Origin: Streptomyces sp. VRA16 Mangrove soil
GTDB lineage: Bacteria; Actinomycetota; Actinomycetes; Streptomycetales; Streptomycetaceae
Assembly (NCBI RefSeq): GCF_017377775.1
Contig: NZ_JAFVLN010000010.1
Coordinates: 186,001 to 250,000, forward strand
Direction of reading: 5' to 3'
Length of the DNA stretch: 64,000 nucleotides
Shown in pieces: positions 23,120 through 31,636 of the stretch (position 1 is the first letter of the stretch; the number at the start of each line of letters is the position of its first letter). Below the pieces are notes generated by a model. That model had not been told where the DNA came from and did not search any database. It saw only the letters and a list, made by a program, of their open reading frames with translations. The translations under genes were made by a program, and so were the position numbers.

Positions 23120-24418
23120 ATGTCTCCTGCCAGTAGCCAGGCGGCCGCCTCCCTCCCCGCGGTCGCCGTTCCCCCTGTCGCCCCTGTCGAGAACCCCGAC
23201 ACCCGGATGTCTCCGGGCGGGCCCGGCTACCGGCGGATGAGCTTCGCCCTCTTCCTCGCCGGGATCGCCACCTTCGCCCTGCTGTACTCCACGCAGGCGC
23301 TGCTCCCCCTCGTCTCCGCCGACTTCGGCGCGAGCGCGAGCGCGGCGAGCTGGACGGTGTCCGGTGCGACGTTCGCGCTCGCGGTGTGCGTGCTGCCGCT
23401 GAGCGCGCTCTCGGAGCGGTTCGGCCGCCGTACGGTGATGACGGCGTCGCTGGCGGTGGCGGTCACGGTGGGTCTGCTGGTCCCGTTCGCGCCGAGCCTG
23501 GAGGTGCTGGTCGCGCTGCGCGTGCTGCAGGGCGCCGCGCTCGCCGGGCTCCCGGCCTCCGCGATGGCGTACCTGGCGGAGGAGGTCCGGCCGCGGGCGC
23601 TGGTGACGGCCATCGGCCTGTTCGTGGCGGGCAACTCGATCGGTGGCATGAGCGGCCGCATCATCGGCGGCTGGATCGCCGAGGCGTGGGGCTGGCGGGT
23701 GGCCGTCGGCACCATCGGGGTGATCGCCGTGGCCTGCGCGATCGCCTTCCGGGCGCTGCTTCCCGCACCGCGGCACTTCTCGCCGGGTTCGCTGCACCCG
23801 CGGGCGCTGGCCCGTACGGTCGGCGACCACCTCGCCAACCCGCTGCTGCGCCGCCTGTACGTGATCGGCGCGCTGTTCATGATGGTGTTCGGGGCGACCT
23901 ACACGGTCATCGGCTACCGGCTGACGGCGGCGCCGTTCTCCCTCTCGCAGGGCTTCGTCGGCTCGATCTTCCTGGTCTACCTGGTGGGCACGGTCTCCTC
24001 GTCGGCGGCGGGCAGGCTCGTCGCGCGCCTCGGGCGGCGCGGCACGCTGTACCTGGCCGCGGGCACCACGACGGCCGGTCTGGTGCTGGTCCTGATGCCG
24101 GAGCTCGTCGTCGTCCTGCTCGGCCTCGTGCTGATCACGGCGGGTTTCTTCGCCGGGCACGCCACGGCGTCCTCCTCGGTGAGCCGGACCGCGACGCACG
24201 GCCGCGCCCAGGCGTCGGCGCTCTACCAGTCCGCGTACTACATCGGGTCGAGCGTCGGCTCGGCGGTGGGCGCCGTCGCCTTCCACGCGGCGGGCTGGGG
24301 CGGCACGGTGGGGCTCGGCTTCGCCGCCGTGCTCGGTGTCGTGGCGCTCACGGTGTGGGGCACGTACGCGGCGCGGGTCCAGGCCCGGCACGGCGGGACC
24401 CTGGCCGGGGCGCACTGA
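23120..24418 (+). CDS. MFS transporter (YnfM/arabinose-efflux-like)
   Basis: A 432-residue transporter with 12 hydrophobic helices. It starts MSPASSQAAAS with a 30-residue N-terminal tail, then RRMSFALFLAGIATFALLYS as helix 1. Motif A is at about residue 95 (ALSERFGRRTVM). Helix 5 holds GNSIGGMSGRIIGGWIAEAW as in YnfM-type proteins. It is divergent from a LysR gene and probably activated by it. These proteins export sugars, small acids or drugs; the substrate is unknown. A hairpin terminator follows at 24453-24477. Confidence 0.88.
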   Translation: MSPASSQAAASLPAVAVPPVAPVENPDTRMSPGGPGYRRMSFALFLAGIATFALLYSTQALLPLVSADFGASASAASWTVSGATFALAVCVLPLSALSERFGRRTVMTASLAVAVTVGLLVPFAPSLEVLVALRVLQGAALAGLPASAMAYLAEEVRPRALVTAIGLFVAGNSIGGMSGRIIGGWIAEAWGWRVAVGTIGVIAVACAIAFRALLPAPRHFSPGSLHPRALARTVGDHLANPLLRRLYVIGALFMMVFGATYTVIGYRLTAAPFSLSQGFVGSIFLVYLVGTVSSSAAGRLVARLGRRGTLYLAAGTTTAGLVLVLMPELVVVLLGLVLITAGFFAGHATASSSVSRTATHGRAQASALYQSAYYIGSSVGSAVGAVAFHAAGWGGTVGLGFAAVLGVVALTVWGTYAARVQARHGGTLAGAH

Positions 24419-24452
24419 CCACATCCGCCCCACAGCTTTCCATCACACCCTT

Positions 24453-24477
24453 CGGACCTGCGGTTTTTCCAGGTCCG
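24453..24477 (+). terminator. Hairpin terminator after MFS gene
   Basis: CGGACCTG (24453-24460) pairs with CAGGTCCG (24470-24477); the loop contains GGTTTTT. It lies about 35 bp downstream of the MFS stop. Confidence 0.7.
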
Positions 24478-24549
24478 GAGGCCGTTGTCAGTGGGCTGCG
24501 GTAGCTTGCCCAGTGGTGGAAGTCACCGTGGGGATGGGGGCGTTGGATC

Positions 24550-25530
24550 ATGAGCGACACCGCGACGCAGCCGCGTCTTGAGGACCTGGAGAAGTACCGG
24601 GTCGAGCTGACGGGCTACTGCTATCGGATGCTGGGCTCGGCGTTCGAGGCGGAGGACGCCGTGCAGGACACGATGGTCCGGGCCTGGCGCAGCTTCGAGA
24701 AGTTCGAGGGCCGCTCGTCCTTGCGCTCGTGGCTGTACCGCATCGCGACGAACGTCTGCCTGGACGCGCTGAACGCGGGGAACAAGCGGGCGCGTCCGAT
24801 GGACCTGACGGCGGCGGCGCCCCTGGCGCAGGCGGCGCTGAACCCGCGCCCGGACAACGTCTGGCTGGAGCCCATGCCCGATGCCCGCATGCTGCCCACG
24901 GTCCACGATCCGGCGGAGGCGGCGGTCGCCCGCGAGTCGGTGCGGCTCGCGTTCGTGGCGGCCCTGCAGCAGCTGCCGTCGAAGCAGCGGGCGGTCCTCA
25001 TCCTGCGCGAGGTCCTCGCGTGGAAGGCGAGCGAGGTCGCCGAGCTGCTCGACACGTCGGTGGCGTCGGTGAACAGCGCGCTGCAGCGGGCGCGGGCGAC
25101 GCTCGCGGAGGCGCCGCCCGCGGATTCGGCGACGACGGACCCGCTGGACGAGGAGCAGCAGAAGCTCCTGGACCGCTATGTCGCGGCCTTCGAGGGCTAC
25201 GACATGAAGGCGCTGACCGCGCTGCTCGCCGAGGACGCCGTCATGACGATGCCGCCGTTCGACCTCTGGCTGCGCGGCACGGAGGACATCACGGGCTTCA
25301 TGGTCACCCTCGGCCACGAGTGCGAGAACTCGCGGCTGGTCCCGGTCTCGGCCAACGGCACGCCGGCGTTCGCGCACTACAAGCCGGACCCGGAGCAGGG
25401 CGGGTTCACGCTCTGGGCCATCCAGGTCCTGGAGATCTCAGAGGGCCGGATCGCCGGTTTCCACTGCTTCCTGGACCTCAGCAAGCGGTGGTTCCCGCTG
25501 TTCGGCATCCCCGAGCGTCTCGACGCCTAG
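24550..25530 (+). CDS. ECF sigma factor with C-terminal SnoaL-like domain (SigG-like)
   Basis: A 326-residue extended ECF sigma factor. Sigma region 2 is at about residues 15-85 (YCYRMLGSAFEAEDAVQDTM and RSSLRSWLYRIATNVCLDAL). Region 4 is at about 135-185 (LPSKQRAVLILREVLAWKAS and EVAELLDTSVASVNSALQRA). A C-terminal NTF2/SnoaL-like domain runs from about 200 to the end (LDRYVAAFEGYDMKALTALL and FHCFLDLSKRWFPLFGIPER). This matches the mycobacterial SigG-type family, where the C-terminal domain replaces a separate anti-sigma factor. No ribosome site stronger than GGGGATGGGGG is seen. Its last 93 bp are overlapped by the antisense STAS gene. Confidence 0.9.
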   Translation: MSDTATQPRLEDLEKYRVELTGYCYRMLGSAFEAEDAVQDTMVRAWRSFEKFEGRSSLRSWLYRIATNVCLDALNAGNKRARPMDLTAAAPLAQAALNPRPDNVWLEPMPDARMLPTVHDPAEAAVARESVRLAFVAALQQLPSKQRAVLILREVLAWKASEVAELLDTSVASVNSALQRARATLAEAPPADSATTDPLDEEQQKLLDRYVAAFEGYDMKALTALLAEDAVMTMPPFDLWLRGTEDITGFMVTLGHECENSRLVPVSANGTPAFAHYKPDPEQGGFTLWAIQVLEISEGRIAGFHCFLDLSKRWFPLFGIPERLDA

Positions 25531-25896
25531 GCCGAGGGTTCCGGCGAGTCCGGTGAGGCGGAGCAGCAGGGCGAGTTCCGGGGACGGGTCGCGCAGTCTG
25601 ATCCGGCCCCCGGCCCGCCGGGCGGCGAGCTGCATCCGGGCGAGTGCGTCGACGGTGGCGAGGCCGGTGCCGGTGACGCCGGAGACGTCGCAGACCACGT
25701 CGCCGCGTCCGGCGGCGCGGCGCACACGGTCGCACAGGCCGGGGACGTCGGCAGAGCGGATCGGCCCGGCGACGACCACGACGGCGGTGTTCGACGGGGA
25801 CGACGAGGACGACGAGGACGACGAGGACGACGAGGACGCGGAAGAAGACGAGGAAGCAGCCACGTAGCAGAGACCGGGCGGCACGGCGGAACTCAT
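25438..25896 (-). CDS. STAS domain protein with poly-serine linker
   Basis: A 152-residue protein with a STAS (anti-sigma factor antagonist) fold from about residue 38: VVVVAGPIRSADVPGLCDRV, VVCDVSGVTGTGLATVDALA and GGRIRLRDPSPELALLLRLT. Where phosphorylatable STAS proteins have Asp-Ser before the second helix it reads GTGLATVD, so phospho-regulation is unlikely. Residues 15-33 are almost pure serine, encoded by a GAC/GAG-type triplet repeat on the plus strand. The last about 30 codons run antisense over the end of the ECF sigma gene. The start at ATG 25896 has a weak ribosome site. Partner proteins are not encoded nearby apart from that sigma factor. Confidence 0.75.
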   Translation of the reverse strand: MSSAVPPGLCYVAASSSSSASSSSSSSSSSSSSPSNTAVVVVAGPIRSADVPGLCDRVRRAAGRGDVVCDVSGVTGTGLATVDALARMQLAARRAGGRIRLRDPSPELALLLRLTGLAGTLGLGVETLGDAEQREPPLAEVQEAVETGDPAL

Positions 25897-25986
25897 CGGT
25901 GCCGGCCGGTGGTTGCGGGGTGTGCTGGGTCACGTTGACCCGGATCAACGTTGACCTGGGCTTCTCACGCATCCGAGGGTGGATGC

Positions 25987-26916
25987 GTGCAGGGGGTACT
26001 CAACGGGTTCGCGGTCATCGCGATCGTCATCGCGGTCGGTTACGTCATCGGCCGGCGCGGCTATCTCGGCGAGGGCGGCCGTGAGGTCCTCACCAAGCTG
26101 GCCTTCCATGTGGCGACCCCGGCCCTGCTCTTCACGATGCTGGCGAAGGCGGACCTCTCGCTGATCCTGTCGCCGAGCCTGGTGGTGACGGCGCTCGGCA
26201 CGGCGACGACGGCCGGGATCTTCGTCGCGGTCGGTGTCGTACGCGGCTGGGGCGTGGGCCGCACCACGATCGGCGCGCTCTGCTCCTCGTACGTGAACTC
26301 GGGGAATCTCGGTATCCCGATCGCCGTGTACGTCCTCGGGGACGCCTCGCTGGTGGCGCCGGTGCTGCTCTTCCAGCAGCTGTTCGTGACACCGGTCGCG
26401 CTGACGGTCCTCGATCTGGCGGAGGCGTCGGCGGGGGCGCGGCTGACGTGGACGCAGCGGCTGCTCACTCCGTTCCGCAATCCCATCGCGATCGGTTCGC
26501 TGTCCGGGGTGGTGGTGTCGGCGACGGGCTGGACGGTGCCCTCCCCCGTCTTCGACCCGCTGGAACTGATCGCGAACGTGTCGGTGCCCGCGATTCTGAT
26601 CGCGTTCGGCATCTCGCTGTGCGGCAGTTCGTGGCCGGGCGGCCGGGGCGCTGACCGGGTGCCGGTGCTGCTGTCGACGGCGCTGAAGTCGGTGGGCCAG
26701 CCGGTGGCGGCGTGGGCGCTGGCCTCGCTGGTGTTCGGCCTGCGCGGGGACCGGCTCCTTGACGTGGTGGTGACGTCGGCGCTCCCGGCGGCCCAGAACC
26801 TGTTCACGTACGCGAGCCGGTACGGGGTGGGCGAGCGGTTGGCGCGGGAGTCGATCCTGCTGTCGACAATGGCGGCGGTGCCTGTGTTGGTCGTCGTGGC
26901 GGCGTTGCTCGGGTGA
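25987..26916 (+). CDS. AEC family transporter (auxin efflux carrier-like)
   Basis: A 309-residue membrane protein with about ten hydrophobic helices in the 5+5 arrangement of the AEC family. The first is VLNGFAVIAIVIAVGYVIGR. The family signature SSYVNSGNLGIPIAVYVLGD lies at about residues 100-119 and the second inverted-repeat crossover at ALPAAQNLFTYASRY. Members export malonate, auxin-like acids or other small carboxylates; the substrate here is unknown. I use GTG 25987, preceded by GAGGGTGG, rather than an upstream in-frame codon. The stop is 2 bp before the convergent Uma2 gene. Confidence 0.88.
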   Translation: MQGVLNGFAVIAIVIAVGYVIGRRGYLGEGGREVLTKLAFHVATPALLFTMLAKADLSLILSPSLVVTALGTATTAGIFVAVGVVRGWGVGRTTIGALCSSYVNSGNLGIPIAVYVLGDASLVAPVLLFQQLFVTPVALTVLDLAEASAGARLTWTQRLLTPFRNPIAIGSLSGVVVSATGWTVPSPVFDPLELIANVSVPAILIAFGISLCGSSWPGGRGADRVPVLLSTALKSVGQPVAAWALASLVFGLRGDRLLDVVVTSALPAAQNLFTYASRYGVGERLARESILLSTMAAVPVLVVVAALLG

Positions 26917-26918
26917 CG

Positions 26919-27509
26919 TCAGTCGTTGAGGGGGAGCACGTTGGTGTCGAGGGTGACGTCGAAGGGGGCGGGCAGCCTCAGCTCCTCGCCGTACTCGACC
27001 GAGTCCAGGACCCGATAGGTCCCGTTGGCGGGTTCGCCGTACAGCGTCGCTGTCGGACGCCCCGAGTGCCAGGGGTCCAGGAGCAGGTAGAGGGGCACGC
27101 CCGCCTTCGCGTAGCCATGGGCCTTCTTGACCCGGTCGTGGTTGGCGTTGCTCTGCGAGGTGATCTCGACGACGAGCTCGGCCTCGGCGGCCTGGACGCG
27201 TCGGCGCTCACGCAGCGCGGCGCGGGGGACGACGCAGAGGTCGGGGATGTAGAGGCCTTCGGCGTCGGCGGCGATCAGGCCGAGGGTCTGGTAGATCCCG
27301 CAGCCCTCCGGCCGTGCGGGCCAGAGGATCTCGGTGACCAGCTCAGCGGCGTCGTTGTGCTCTTCGGAAGGCGGCGGTGCCAAGGTGACGATCCCCTCGA
27401 TGATCTCCACCTTGCTGCCCTCGGGGGCATCCGTCTCCTCCCAGAGGCGGACGGTCGCGTCCCAGTCCGAGCCGCGGGCGGGCCCGGGCTCGACGGCGAG
27501 TGCGCTCAT
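26919..27509 (-). CDS. Uma2 family (PD-(D/E)XK) putative endonuclease
   Basis: A 196-residue protein of the Uma2/DUF820 family, abundant in Streptomyces and cyanobacteria, with a predicted restriction-endonuclease fold. Conserved blocks: KVEIIEGIVTLAPPPSEEHN (about 37-56), the acidic IPDLCVVPR (about 94-102), AELVVEITSQSNANHDRVKK (about 115-134) and YAKAGVPLYLLLDP. The terminal region is LRLPAPFDVTLDT. ATG 27509 has ATAGGAGCACCGC upstream. Biological targets of these proteins are not established. A possible C-terminal relic of the same family occurs at 60091-60327. Confidence 0.85.
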   Translation of the reverse strand: MSALAVEPGPARGSDWDATVRLWEETDAPEGSKVEIIEGIVTLAPPPSEEHNDAAELVTEILWPARPEGCGIYQTLGLIAADAEGLYIPDLCVVPRAALRERRRVQAAEAELVVEITSQSNANHDRVKKAHGYAKAGVPLYLLLDPWHSGRPTATLYGEPANGTYRVLDSVEYGEELRLPAPFDVTLDTNVLPLND

Positions 27510-27604
27510 GGCGGTGCTCCTATCGGTCGTCACCCATACCAGCATGCCGAACGGGACCAGTGGCAGTCCACCGGTCCCGTTCACCCGAATGAGGAAACCG
27601 CAGG

Positions 27605-28882
27605 TCAGGCGATACGTTCCAGCACAATCGGACCCGCCGTGAACCCCGTACCGGCCGGGGAGACGTCGTACGCGCCGTCCAACGCTTCGAGCGCGTAGGC
27701 GAAGCGTTCGGGGGTGTCCGTGTGCAGGGTCATGAGCACCTGGCCCGCGAAGACGGAGTCGCCGGGCTTGGCGTGCAGCTGGACGCCGGCCGCGGCCTGG
27801 ACCGGGTCCTCCTTGCGGGAGCGGCCCGCGCCCAGGCGCCAGGCGGCGAGACCGACGCCCATCGCGTCGAGGCGGGTGAGCACGCCAGAGGCCGGCGCCG
27901 TGACGACGTGCGTCTCGCGGGCCGTGGGCAGCGCCGCGTCCGGGTCGCCGCCCTGCGCCGCGATCATCCGGCGCCAGGCGTCCATCGCGGAGCCGTCGGC
28001 GAGCGCCTTGGCCGGGTCGGCGTCCTTGAGTCCTGCGGCGTCGAGCATCTCGCGGGCGAGCGCGAGGGTCAGCTCGACGACGTCGGCGGGGCCGCCGCCC
28101 GCCAACACCTCGACGGATTCCCGCACTTCGAGCGCGTTGCCCGCCGTCAGACCGAGCGGGGTGTTCATGTCGGTGACGAGGGCGACGGTCGGCAGACCGT
28201 GGTCGGTCCCCAATCCGACCATGGTGCGGGCGAGTTCACGCGCCTGCTCCAGCTCCCGCATGAACGCGCCGGTGCCGACCTTCACGTCGAGCACGAGCGA
28301 GCCCGTGCCCTCGGCGATCTTCTTCGACATGATCGAGGAGGCGATCAGCGGAATGCAGTCGACGGTCGCGGTGACGTCGCGCAGCGCGTACAGCTTCTTG
28401 TCGGCGGGGGCGAGGCCGCTGCCCGGCGCGCAGATGACGGCGCCGACGTCCTCCAGGGTGCGCATCATCGCCTCGTTGGTGAGGTCCGCGCGCCAGCCGG
28501 GGATCGACTCCAGCTTGTCGAGGGTGCCGCCGGTGTGACCGAGGCCGCGCCCCGACAACTGAGGGACGGCGGCGCCGCACGCGGCGACCAGCGGGGCGAG
28601 CGGCAGCGTGATCTTGTCGCCGACGCCGCCCGTGGAGTGCTTGTCGGCTGCGGGGCGCGGCAGCACCGAGAAGTCCATCCGCTCACCGGAGTTGATCATC
28701 GCGGCGGTCCAGCGGGCGATCTCCGCGCGGTCCATGCCGTTCAGGAAGATCGCCATGGCGAGGGCCGACATCTGCTCGTCGGCGACGGCGCCGCGCGTGT
28801 AGGCGTCGACGACCCAGTCGATCTGCTCGTCACTCAGCCGGCCCCGGTCCCGCTTCGTACGGATGACGGAGATGACGTCCAT
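27605..28882 (-). CDS. deoA: Thymidine phosphorylase
   Basis: Phosphorolyses thymidine or deoxyuridine to the base and deoxyribose-1-phosphate. The 425-residue sequence has the pyrimidine nucleoside phosphorylase motifs: PRPAADKHSTGGVGDKITLP (about 75-94, phosphate site), SGRGLGHTGGTLDKLESIPG and MNTPLGLTAGNALEVRESVE. The C-terminal domain is typical. ATG 28882 follows GGAAGGAAGTGCC. The nucleoside-regulon palindrome (28923-28936) lies about 40 bp upstream. The product feeds, after phosphopentomutase (not in this window), into deoC. Confidence 0.95.
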   Translation of the reverse strand: MDVISVIRTKRDRGRLSDEQIDWVVDAYTRGAVADEQMSALAMAIFLNGMDRAEIARWTAAMINSGERMDFSVLPRPAADKHSTGGVGDKITLPLAPLVAACGAAVPQLSGRGLGHTGGTLDKLESIPGWRADLTNEAMMRTLEDVGAVICAPGSGLAPADKKLYALRDVTATVDCIPLIASSIMSKKIAEGTGSLVLDVKVGTGAFMRELEQARELARTMVGLGTDHGLPTVALVTDMNTPLGLTAGNALEVRESVEVLAGGGPADVVELTLALAREMLDAAGLKDADPAKALADGSAMDAWRRMIAAQGGDPDAALPTARETHVVTAPASGVLTRLDAMGVGLAAWRLGAGRSRKEDPVQAAAGVQLHAKPGDSVFAGQVLMTLHTDTPERFAYALEALDGAYDVSPAGTGFTAGPIVLERIA

Positions 28883-28922
28883 GGCACTTCCTTCCAGGGG
28901 CGGCGTAGGTGACGCAGCTGAC

Positions 28923-28936
28923 TCTACGCGCATAGA
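28923..28936 (-). promoter_or_regulatory. Nucleoside-regulon operator in front of deoA
   Basis: TCTACGCGCATAGA, one base away from the perfect palindrome TCTACGCGCGTAGA. On the minus strand its end gives TAGAGT, a plausible -10. It is placed like the other five sites. Confidence 0.72.
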
Positions 28937-28952
28937 TGCCGCGCGGGAAGAT

Positions 28953-28982
28953 GCCCGGGGCGGCGAGGGCGCCACCCCGGGC
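28953..28982 (-). terminator. Hairpin after the FabF-like gene
   Basis: GCCCGGGG (28953-28960) pairs with CCCCGGGC (28975-28982), with an inner GGCG/CGCC extension. It lies just downstream of the 28993 stop codon on the minus strand and upstream of the deoA operator, so it can insulate deoA. Confidence 0.6.
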
Positions 28983-28992
28983 GGGCGGGGTG

Positions 28993-30213
28993 TCAGGAGT
29001 CGGCCGTGAACACCAGGCTGACGTTGTGGCCGCCGAACCCGAAGGAGTTGGCGAGGGCCGCATTCCAGTGGCCCTTGCGGTTCTCGCCGCGTACGACGTC
29101 GACGGCGACGGCCGGGTCGACCTCGTCGAGGTTGCGGACGGCCGGGGCGACGCCGTCGCGGAGGGTCAGCAGCGCGGAGAGGGCGCCCAGCGCGCCGGAC
29201 GCGCCGAGCATGTGGCCGGTCATCGACTTGGTCGCGGAGACGCAGGCGTGGTCACCGATCGCCCGCAGCACGGCCTCGGCCTCGGCGAGGTCGCCGGACG
29301 GGGTGGAGGTGGCGTGGGCGTGCACGTGACCGATGTCGGCGGGTGTCAACTCGGCGTCCCGCAGGGCGAGTTCGATCGCCGCCGTCTGGCCCGCGACGTC
29401 CGACGCCGTGATGTGGTCGGCGCTGGAGCCGACCCCGGCCCCGGCGAGCGCGCCGAGGACACGGGCGCCGCGGGCCCGCGCGAAGTCGGCGCGCTCCAGG
29501 ACCATGACGCAGCCGCCCTCGCCCATGACGAAGCCGCTGCGGTCGACGTCGAAGGGGCGGGAGACCGACTCGGGGTCGTCGGCGCGCGTCGACAGGGCCT
29601 TCATCTGCGCGAAGGCGCTGAGCGTGAACGGGTGCAGGCACGCCTCGACTCCCCCGGCGACGACGACGTCGACGCGGCCCGCCCTGATCAGGTCCAGGCC
29701 CAGGGCGAGCGCCTCGGCGCCCGAGGCGCAGGCGCTGACCGGGGTGCGGGCGCCGCCCTTGGCGCCGAGGTCCATGGAGACCCAGGCGGCGGGCCCGTTG
29801 GGCATCAGCATCGGCACGGTGTGCGGGGAGAGTTTGCGGGGCCCGGACCGCTCGAAGACGTCGTCCTGGCCGAGGGTGGTGAGGACGCCGCCGGTGCCGG
29901 TGCCGATCACGACGGCGAGCCGCACCGGGTCGACGTCGGGCGCGCCCGCGTCCCGCCACGCCTCACGGGCGGCGACCAGCGCGATCTGCTCGACGCGGTC
30001 CAGCCTGCGCGCCTCGACCCGGGACAGGGCGGCCGCCGGGTCCTCGGCGAGCGCGGCGGCGACGTGCACCGGCAGCCCGTCGGCCCACTCCCGCGTGAGC
30101 GCCCGCACCCCGGACCGCCCGGCGAGCAGCCCCGCCCAGGTCGACGCGGCGTCGGGCCCCAGCGGGGTCGTCGCGCCGGCCCCGGTCACCAGTACGGCAC
30201 TGTTCTCGGGCAT
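28993..30213 (-). CDS. Beta-ketoacyl-ACP synthase II-like protein (FabF family)
   Basis: A 406-residue condensing enzyme of the FabF/KasB type. It elongates acyl-ACP with malonyl-ACP in the cytoplasm. The catalytic triad is visible: Cys162 in TPVSACASGAEA, His in HAHATSTPSGD (about 298) and His in KSMTGHMLGASG (about 334), plus the C-terminal NSFGFGGHN loop. The start ATG 30213 has GGAGGAGTGCGAG upstream. There is no acyl carrier protein or other fatty-acid gene beside it, so it is probably an accessory synthase rather than the main fab operon copy. A stand-alone polyketide role cannot be excluded. Confidence 0.88.
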   Translation of the reverse strand: MPENSAVLVTGAGATTPLGPDAASTWAGLLAGRSGVRALTREWADGLPVHVAAALAEDPAAALSRVEARRLDRVEQIALVAAREAWRDAGAPDVDPVRLAVVIGTGTGGVLTTLGQDDVFERSGPRKLSPHTVPMLMPNGPAAWVSMDLGAKGGARTPVSACASGAEALALGLDLIRAGRVDVVVAGGVEACLHPFTLSAFAQMKALSTRADDPESVSRPFDVDRSGFVMGEGGCVMVLERADFARARGARVLGALAGAGVGSSADHITASDVAGQTAAIELALRDAELTPADIGHVHAHATSTPSGDLAEAEAVLRAIGDHACVSATKSMTGHMLGASGALGALSALLTLRDGVAPAVRNLDEVDPAVAVDVVRGENRKGHWNAALANSFGFGGHNVSLVFTADS

Positions 30214-30346
30214 CTCGCACTCCTCCAGCCTTATAGACAGTTCACAAGGCAGACCTCGCCCTCCCCTGACACCATCACAGGAAACCGTGGAGAACTAAGC
30301 TCGGCATCTGAGCAATTCCGGGCGCCGGATTTATGGGGAAGTGACA

Positions 30347-30727
30347 ATGGTGTCGGTTGCGGCAGGCCCACGAGTCATCGGGGCGTGGGTCGGCCTGTGC
30401 CTGTTCGGACTGGCCGCGACCGCCGTCCTCGAATCCGACGGGTCAGCAGGTGCCGCCCGGCCCGACGACCGCGCATCGGCGCCGCCGGTGGACTGCCGGG
30501 AGGTGGCCGACAACGTCGCGAAGGGCCTCGCCGAGTCCGAACGGGAGCGGAAGGCGGAGCGGGAGCGGCTGGCGGAGCAGGAGCACAAGGCGGAGTGGGA
30601 GGGCCTGCCCACCCCGGGCCCGACCCCGGTCCCCCTCTCATCGGCCGGGCCCACCTTCAGGCTTTCGGCCGTGGTAGTGCCCACGGAGTGCGCCGGTGTC
30701 CTGAAGGAGCGCGGCCTGGTGGAGTGA
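30347..30727 (+). CDS. Small secreted or membrane-anchored protein, unknown function
   Basis: A 126-residue protein I do not recognise. A hydrophobic segment (VIGAWVGLCLFGLAATAVL, about residues 10-28) is a signal peptide or anchor. A highly charged stretch follows, ESERERKAERERLAEQEHKA (about 63-82), probably a short coiled coil. Next are a Pro-rich linker (PTPGPTPVPL) and a C-terminal segment with one Cys that could pair with the Cys in PVDCREV. ATG 30347 has GGGGAAG upstream; GTG 30341 is also in frame. It stands alone between divergent fabF and a convergent methyltransferase gene. Confidence 0.6.
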   Translation: MVSVAAGPRVIGAWVGLCLFGLAATAVLESDGSAGAARPDDRASAPPVDCREVADNVAKGLAESERERKAERERLAEQEHKAEWEGLPTPGPTPVPLSSAGPTFRLSAVVVPTECAGVLKERGLVE

Positions 30728-30737
30728 GCGACGGCGC

Positions 30738-31496
30738 TCAGGGCCTGGCGACCGCCAGGCTGACCACGTACCGCTCCTCGACCACCCCGGCGGGGAACAG
30801 CCCGGTCAGCAGGTCGCGTTCGGCGGCCAGGAACGCCGCGACGTCGGACGGGTCGCGGACGAGGAAGTCGGAGTAGCTGGCGAGCGTGGCCAGATGGGTG
30901 TCGAGGGTGGAGCGGCGGAGCCAGTCGACCTGGCGGCGGGCGAAGTCGAGGCCGGGCGGCAGCCGGTGGAAGCGGGCCATCGGGTCGGGCGTCGTCGCGG
31001 CCGCGGTGTCGTCGGCACCCAGGAAGCGGCGCAGCCGGGCGAGTTGGTCGGCGGCCCAGCCGGCGGAGCTGTCCTGGTCGTTCCACCACAGGGCGAGCGC
31101 GCCGCCGGGACGCAGCACGCGCAGCGCCTCGGGGACGGATCTGGCCGGGTCGGTCCAGTGCCAGGACTGGGCGTACGTGAGCAGGTCGAAGGAGGCGGAG
31201 GCGAGCGGGAGGCGGTCCCCGTCGCCGCGGACCAGCGGGACGCCGGGCAGTGTGCGGCGGAACTCGGCGGCCATGCCGGGGCCCGGTTCGACGCCGACGA
31301 CCTGTGCGCCGCGCGCGTGGAGCAGGGCGGTGCCGATGCCCGTACCGGCGCCGATGTCGGCGGTCCTGGCGCCCTTGAGCGGGCGGCCCGCGAGTTCCTC
31401 GACCGCGTCGAGGAGGGCGGGCGGGTAGGAGGGGCGGTTGGCGGCGTAACTGGCGGCTGCCCGGTCGAAGGCCAGGCCCTGGGGACGGGGCGTCAT
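30738..31496 (-). CDS. Class I SAM-dependent methyltransferase
   Basis: A 252-residue methyltransferase with the Methyltransf_11 pattern: ADIGAGTGIGTALLHARGAQ (motif I, about residues 46-65), VVGVEPGPGMAAEF (acidic residue at the end of strand 2), GDGDRLPLASASFDLLTYAQ (motif II/III, about 91-110) and VLRPGGALALWW. The N-terminal FDRAAASYAANRPSYPPALL is typical of UbiE/trans-aconitate-type enzymes. The target is unknown. It is convergent with the small protein at 30347-30727. Confidence 0.85.
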   Translation of the reverse strand: MTPRPQGLAFDRAAASYAANRPSYPPALLDAVEELAGRPLKGARTADIGAGTGIGTALLHARGAQVVGVEPGPGMAAEFRRTLPGVPLVRGDGDRLPLASASFDLLTYAQSWHWTDPARSVPEALRVLRPGGALALWWNDQDSSAGWAADQLARLRRFLGADDTAAATTPDPMARFHRLPPGLDFARRQVDWLRRSTLDTHLATLASYSDFLVRDPSDVAAFLAAERDLLTGLFPAGVVEERYVVSLAVARP

Positions 31497-31636
31497 ACGG
31501 TCATGATCGCCGCGCGGCCGCCGGGCGGGCCCGCACTTTGCCGAAACGTTGATCCCCCGGTCCCGCGGGGAACGCGGAACGGCCGCCCCTCCCGAAGGAG
31601 AGACGGCCGGAATCGCGCGTCACGGACGCGACGGAG

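Noticed and set aside
25553..25867. Plus-strand frame ending in a run of Asp/Glu residues
   Set aside because: The acidic run is the complement of the poly-serine tract; the minus-strand frame has a STAS fold and the plus-strand frame has no recognisable domain or ribosome site.
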